Assembly (NCBI GenBank): GCA_012511485.1 | Contig: JAAZFZ010000010.1 | Location: forward strand, 1-7,772 | DNA: 7,772 bases | Direction: 5' to 3' | Source of the DNA: Clostridiales bacterium | Lineage (GTDB): Bacteria; Bacillota; Clostridia; Oscillospirales; Acutalibacteraceae | Shown: positions 5,043-7,772 of the stretch, one piece after another | How positions within the stretch are numbered: the first letter of the stretch is position 1 | Layout of the letters: each line of letters begins with the position of its first letter | Notes under the pieces: model-generated | What the model was told of the DNA's origin: nothing | The model's database searches: none | Seen by the model: the letters and a program-made list of their open reading frames with translations, nothing else | Position numbers and translations under genes: made by a program

Positions 5043-7184
5043 ATGGGGCTGACAAATGACTCAACGGGGATAAAGGCTGTTGATTCGGGGCTGATTATTA
5101 AAAAGATGTCGCCTGATGATAAGGTTATCGCCGTGGCCGGAAACCCGAATGTTGGTAAAAGCACGGTTTTCAATAATTTAACGGGACTTAATCAACATAC
5201 CGGTAACTGGCCGGGGAAAACTGTCACAAATGCTCAAGGTTACTGCCATTACGGGGGTTCGACTTATGTTCTGGTCGATATTCCCGGTACATATTCACTG
5301 ATGGCTCACTCGGCAGAGGAGGAGGTCGCGCGCAACTTTATTTGCTTTGGTGAGCCCGATGCTGTTATTGTCGTGTGCGACGCTACCTGTCTGGAGCGCA
5401 ATTTCAACCTTGTGCTTCAGACATTGGAAATCACCGAGAAGGTGGTTGTATGTGTAAATCTCATGGATGAGGCAAAAAAGAAAAACATAAAAATTGACTT
5501 TAATGCACTATCTGATAAGCTCGGTGTTCCTGTAATAGGAACAACCGCAAGAAAGAAAAAAAGCCTGGATAATCTGATGCAGGGAGTTGAGCAGCTTCTA
5601 TCCGAACCTAAAGAAAAAGCCCCTTATAAAATAGAATACCATCAACCGATTGAAGACGCTATTGCTATTGTGGAAGCGGCAATAAAACAAAGGGCGATAA
5701 AAATCAATTCCCGCTGGCTGAGCCTGAAATTATTGGCCTATGATAAAACGCTCATGACCGCCCTCAACGAATACCTCGGATATGATTTGCTTGAGGATGA
5801 AGAAATAAAGCAAGCCTTAATGCAGGCACACGGGTTAATAAGGGCTAACGGCATTTCCAAAGAGGCTCTTTATGATAATATTGTTTCCTGCGTTGTGAGG
5901 ACTGCGGAGCATATCTGCTCTGATACGGTGCATTTTGAAAAAATCAATTATAACGCAAGGGACAGAAAAATCGACAAAATACTGACAAATAAAATTACCG
6001 GATTCCCGATAATGTTCGCTTTGTTATTGGGTATCTTTTGGCTCACAATAACAGGCGCAAATTACCCCTCCGCCTTGCTGTCGGACGGTCTTTTCTGGCT
6101 TCAAGACAGAATATCCGATGCTTTCCTCTACTGTGGTGCGCCCAAATGGCTGCACGGGATGCTTGTCCTTGGTGTTTTTAGGGTGCTGGCATGGGTTGTT
6201 TCGGTAATGCTGCCGCCAATGGCAATATTCTTTCCCCTGTTTACCTTGCTTGAGGATTTAGGCTATCTGCCCCGTGTGGCTTTTAATCTGGATAAGTATT
6301 TTAAAAAATGCTGCGCCTGCGGGAAACAGGCGCTAACGATGTGCATGGGATTCGGCTGCAATGCTGCCGGCATTATCGGGTGCAGGATTATCGACTCGCC
6401 CCGTGAACGGCTCATAGCAATTATTACAAATAATTTTGTGCCCTGTAACGGCCGTTTTCCGACATTAATCGCAATTCTAACCATGTTTTTTGTTGGTGCT
6501 GCCGCCGGACCTTTTTCATCGGTATTATCGGCATTTTTGCTGACCTGCATCATAATTCTGGGCATTTTTATGACTTTTTTAATCTCAAAAATATTGTCAA
6601 AAACAATTCTAAAAGGAGTTGCCTCCTCCTTCACGCTGGAGCTTCCGCCATACCGTAAGCCTCAAGTCGGGAGGGTTATTGTTCGTTCCATCTTTGACAG
6701 AACACTTTTTGTGCTGGGCAGGGCGGTGGTCGTGGCAGCTCCTGCAGGCCTCATTATATGGCTAATGGCAAATATATCTATAGGAAGCATGACATTGCTT
6801 GCCCACTGCTCAGGCTTTTTAGATCCGTTTGCCAAATTGCTTGGGATGGACGGAGTTATACTGCTGGCCTTTATTCTGGGATTTCCCGCTAACGAAATCG
6901 TAGTTCCAATTATCATAATGGCCTATATGGCAGCAGGCAGCATTATTGAGCTTGATAGCCTGTGGGATTTAAAGCAGCTGTTGGTTGACAACGGGTGGAC
7001 ATGGATTACAGCAATCAGCACCATGCTTTTCTCACTGATGCACTGGCCTTGCTCAACAACCTGCCTCACAATTAAGAAGGAAACACAAAGCTTGAAATGG
7101 ACAGCAATTTCCTTCCTCGTCCCGACTGCTGTGGGGATTATTGTTTGCTTTGCGTTTTCAAATATAGCAAGGCTGTTTGTATAA
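5043..7184 (+). CDS. feoB: Ferrous iron transport protein FeoB
   Basis: Main Fe2+ importer of the inner membrane, 713 residues. The N-terminal G domain carries G1 GNPNVGKST (33-41), G2 around PGKTV (57-61), G3 DIPG (79-82) and G4 NLMD (139-142). G5 is probably near GTTAR (166-170). A helical GDI-like linker (about 200-315) precedes the membrane core (about 318-713), with its two Gate repeats: LPPMAIFFPLFTLLEDLGYLP spans 390-410, CMGFGCNAAG is at 434-443, GFPANEIVVP at 613-622, and HWPCSTTCLTIKKET at 667-681. No FeoC-like tail is fused at the C-terminus and no feoC follows. The start is set by GAGGTG 5 nt upstream, overlapping the feoA stop. The gene is intact. Iron is the expected cargo; some FeoB paralogues carry manganese, which matters given the MntR-like neighbour. 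Confidence 0.97.
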   Translation: MGLTNDSTGIKAVDSGLIIKKMSPDDKVIAVAGNPNVGKSTVFNNLTGLNQHTGNWPGKTVTNAQGYCHYGGSTYVLVDIPGTYSLMAHSAEEEVARNFICFGEPDAVIVVCDATCLERNFNLVLQTLEITEKVVVCVNLMDEAKKKNIKIDFNALSDKLGVPVIGTTARKKKSLDNLMQGVEQLLSEPKEKAPYKIEYHQPIEDAIAIVEAAIKQRAIKINSRWLSLKLLAYDKTLMTALNEYLGYDLLEDEEIKQALMQAHGLIRANGISKEALYDNIVSCVVRTAEHICSDTVHFEKINYNARDRKIDKILTNKITGFPIMFALLLGIFWLTITGANYPSALLSDGLFWLQDRISDAFLYCGAPKWLHGMLVLGVFRVLAWVVSVMLPPMAIFFPLFTLLEDLGYLPRVAFNLDKYFKKCCACGKQALTMCMGFGCNAAGIIGCRIIDSPRERLIAIITNNFVPCNGRFPTLIAILTMFFVGAAAGPFSSVLSAFLLTCIIILGIFMTFLISKILSKTILKGVASSFTLELPPYRKPQVGRVIVRSIFDRTLFVLGRAVVVAAPAGLIIWLMANISIGSMTLLAHCSGFLDPFAKLLGMDGVILLAFILGFPANEIVVPIIIMAYMAAGSIIELDSLWDLKQLLVDNGWTWITAISTMLFSLMHWPCSTTCLTIKKETQSLKWTAISFLVPTAVGIIVCFAFSNIARLFV

Positions 7185-7246
7185 AAGCAGGGCAGTTTGT
7201 GTGCCCATATTGACAATGCTCCCGTTATACGGTTCACCGTCAAGTT

Positions 7247-7282
7247 AGGCACTCTGTGAATTGCGCAGAGTGCCTTGTTTTT
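7247..7282 (+). terminator. Intrinsic terminator of the feoAB operon
   Basis: AGGCACTCTG (7247-7256) pairs perfectly with CAGAGTGCCT (7266-7275). A T-G and a G-C pair can extend the stem, leaving a 5-nt loop. TTGTTTTT follows. It lies 63 nt after the feoB stop codon. The opposite strand lacks a T-run, so it does not serve the converging antiporter gene. Confidence 0.88.
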
Positions 7283-7400
7283 GACAACACAAACACTTTA
7301 CAAAACACATTTGAACTGCCTGTACATTAATATCCGGCTCACCACTTTGGGCTCGACTCTAATCTTACTTTTCATCCAATAAAGCATAACAGGTTTAAAA

Positions 7401-7772
7401 CTATTCTCTTATTTCTTTTGCCTTCTTTAAGCTGATTTTTGTAATAGCAGGTCCAATCAATTCATATATCATGGTAGCGCATAGTATGACTGCACGAATT
7501 GTTTTTCCATGTTCAGGTAGAGCGTTTGAGGCTATTAGAGATAAGCCTATCGCCACACCCGCCTGAGGCAATAAAGTAAAACCTATATATTTTTTTACGG
7601 TTTTCGGAGCCTTCACCAAATATGCTCCCAACGAAGCACCTGCAACTTTTCCAGCTACCCTTATAATAATATATAATAATCCTATAACTCCAATCTTAGG
7701 TATAATTGAAATGTCCAGTTGAGCACCCGAAATAACAAAGAACATCAAAAATATTGGGGGAGTAATACTGTC
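7401..7772 (-). CDS. Cation:proton antiporter, CPA2 family, C-terminal part only
   Basis: Last 123 residues of a membrane antiporter whose N-terminal part lies beyond the window. The reading frame is open to the edge. Recognisable family pattern: TPPIFLMFFVISGAQLD (4-20), the core helix bearing the SGAxLD signature; then LYIIIRVAGKVAGASLGAYL (33-52), KTVKKYIGFTLLPQAGVAIG (57-76), and a last helix with TMIYELIGPAITK (100-112) before a short basic tail. This matches the end of Na+/H+ or K+/H+ exchangers of the NapA/KefB-like group; no TrkA-N (RCK) domain follows, so it is the short form. It converges on feoB and has no obvious terminator of its own. The transported ion and any regulation cannot be judged from this fragment. 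Confidence 0.9.
   Translation of the reverse strand, partial: DSITPPIFLMFFVISGAQLDISIIPKIGVIGLLYIIIRVAGKVAGASLGAYLVKAPKTVKKYIGFTLLPQAGVAIGLSLIASNALPEHGKTIRAVILCATMIYELIGPAITKISLKKAKEIRE

Noticed and set aside
6263..6634. 123-codon ORF on the strand opposite feoB
   Set aside because: It lies wholly inside the well-supported feoB membrane core, with no family resemblance and no good ribosome binding site; it is a shadow of feoB codons.
7229..7240. ACGG-TTCA-CCGT mini hairpin after feoB
   Set aside because: Only 4-5 pairs and no T-run; the terminator at 7247-7282 accounts for transcript ending.

Overview
The window reads as a chromosomal stretch from a moderately AT-rich Gram-positive anaerobe, most likely a Clostridia-type Firmicute. 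This rests on strong AGGAGG-like ribosome binding sites, GTG and TTG starts on several genes, a small FeoA + FeoB iron operon beside a short MntR-type repressor, and the style of the protein sequences. I cannot name a genus. No tRNA, rRNA, IS element or CRISPR array was seen.

Left block, minus strand, about 4100 down to 1: a nitrilase-family carbon-nitrogen hydrolase (3113-3991); a short gap with what looks like a tiny or frameshifted gene (2950-3097); a large duplicated DUF1538 membrane protein (1387-2880); a tandem PII-like protein whose start overlaps the DUF1538 stop by 8 bp (726-1394); and the N-terminal two thirds of a sodium/calcium-exchanger-family protein (1-672, cut by the window edge). 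All point the same way, with gaps of 121, 53 and -8 bp between the recognisable genes, so they may form one transcription unit. The core pair, a DUF1538 membrane protein with a PII-like protein, resembles other transporter/PII couples (AmtB-GlnK, SbtA-SbtB). The natural hypothesis is a transporter gated by a soluble nucleotide-sensing partner; ligand and substrate are unknown.

Middle block, 4147-7282: a DtxR/MntR-family repressor on the minus strand (4247-4681) diverges from feoA-feoB on the plus strand (4791-7184). The 109-bp gap between the two starts holds a TATAAT promoter reading towards feoA, a perfect 15-bp palindrome at its predicted start point (best operator candidate), and a 10-codon leader ORF with a near-consensus ribosome binding site just ahead of the repressor. 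This is a metal uptake cassette: the repressor senses a divalent metal, FeoB carries Fe2+ (possibly Mn2+) across the membrane, and FeoA assists. A clear intrinsic terminator ends feoB (7247-7282). A second hairpin with similar arms lies beyond the repressor gene (4147-4190).

Right edge: after 118 bp in which I see nothing (7283-7400), a minus-strand CPA2-type cation:proton antiporter is present as its last 123 residues (7401-7772).

The window is thus dominated by cation transport and its regulation: CaCA exchanger, DUF1538/PII, FeoAB and CPA2. The most novel points are the DUF1538-tandem PII module, an EF-hand-like loop inside the CaCA exchanger, and the leader ORF and palindrome controlling the feo region.
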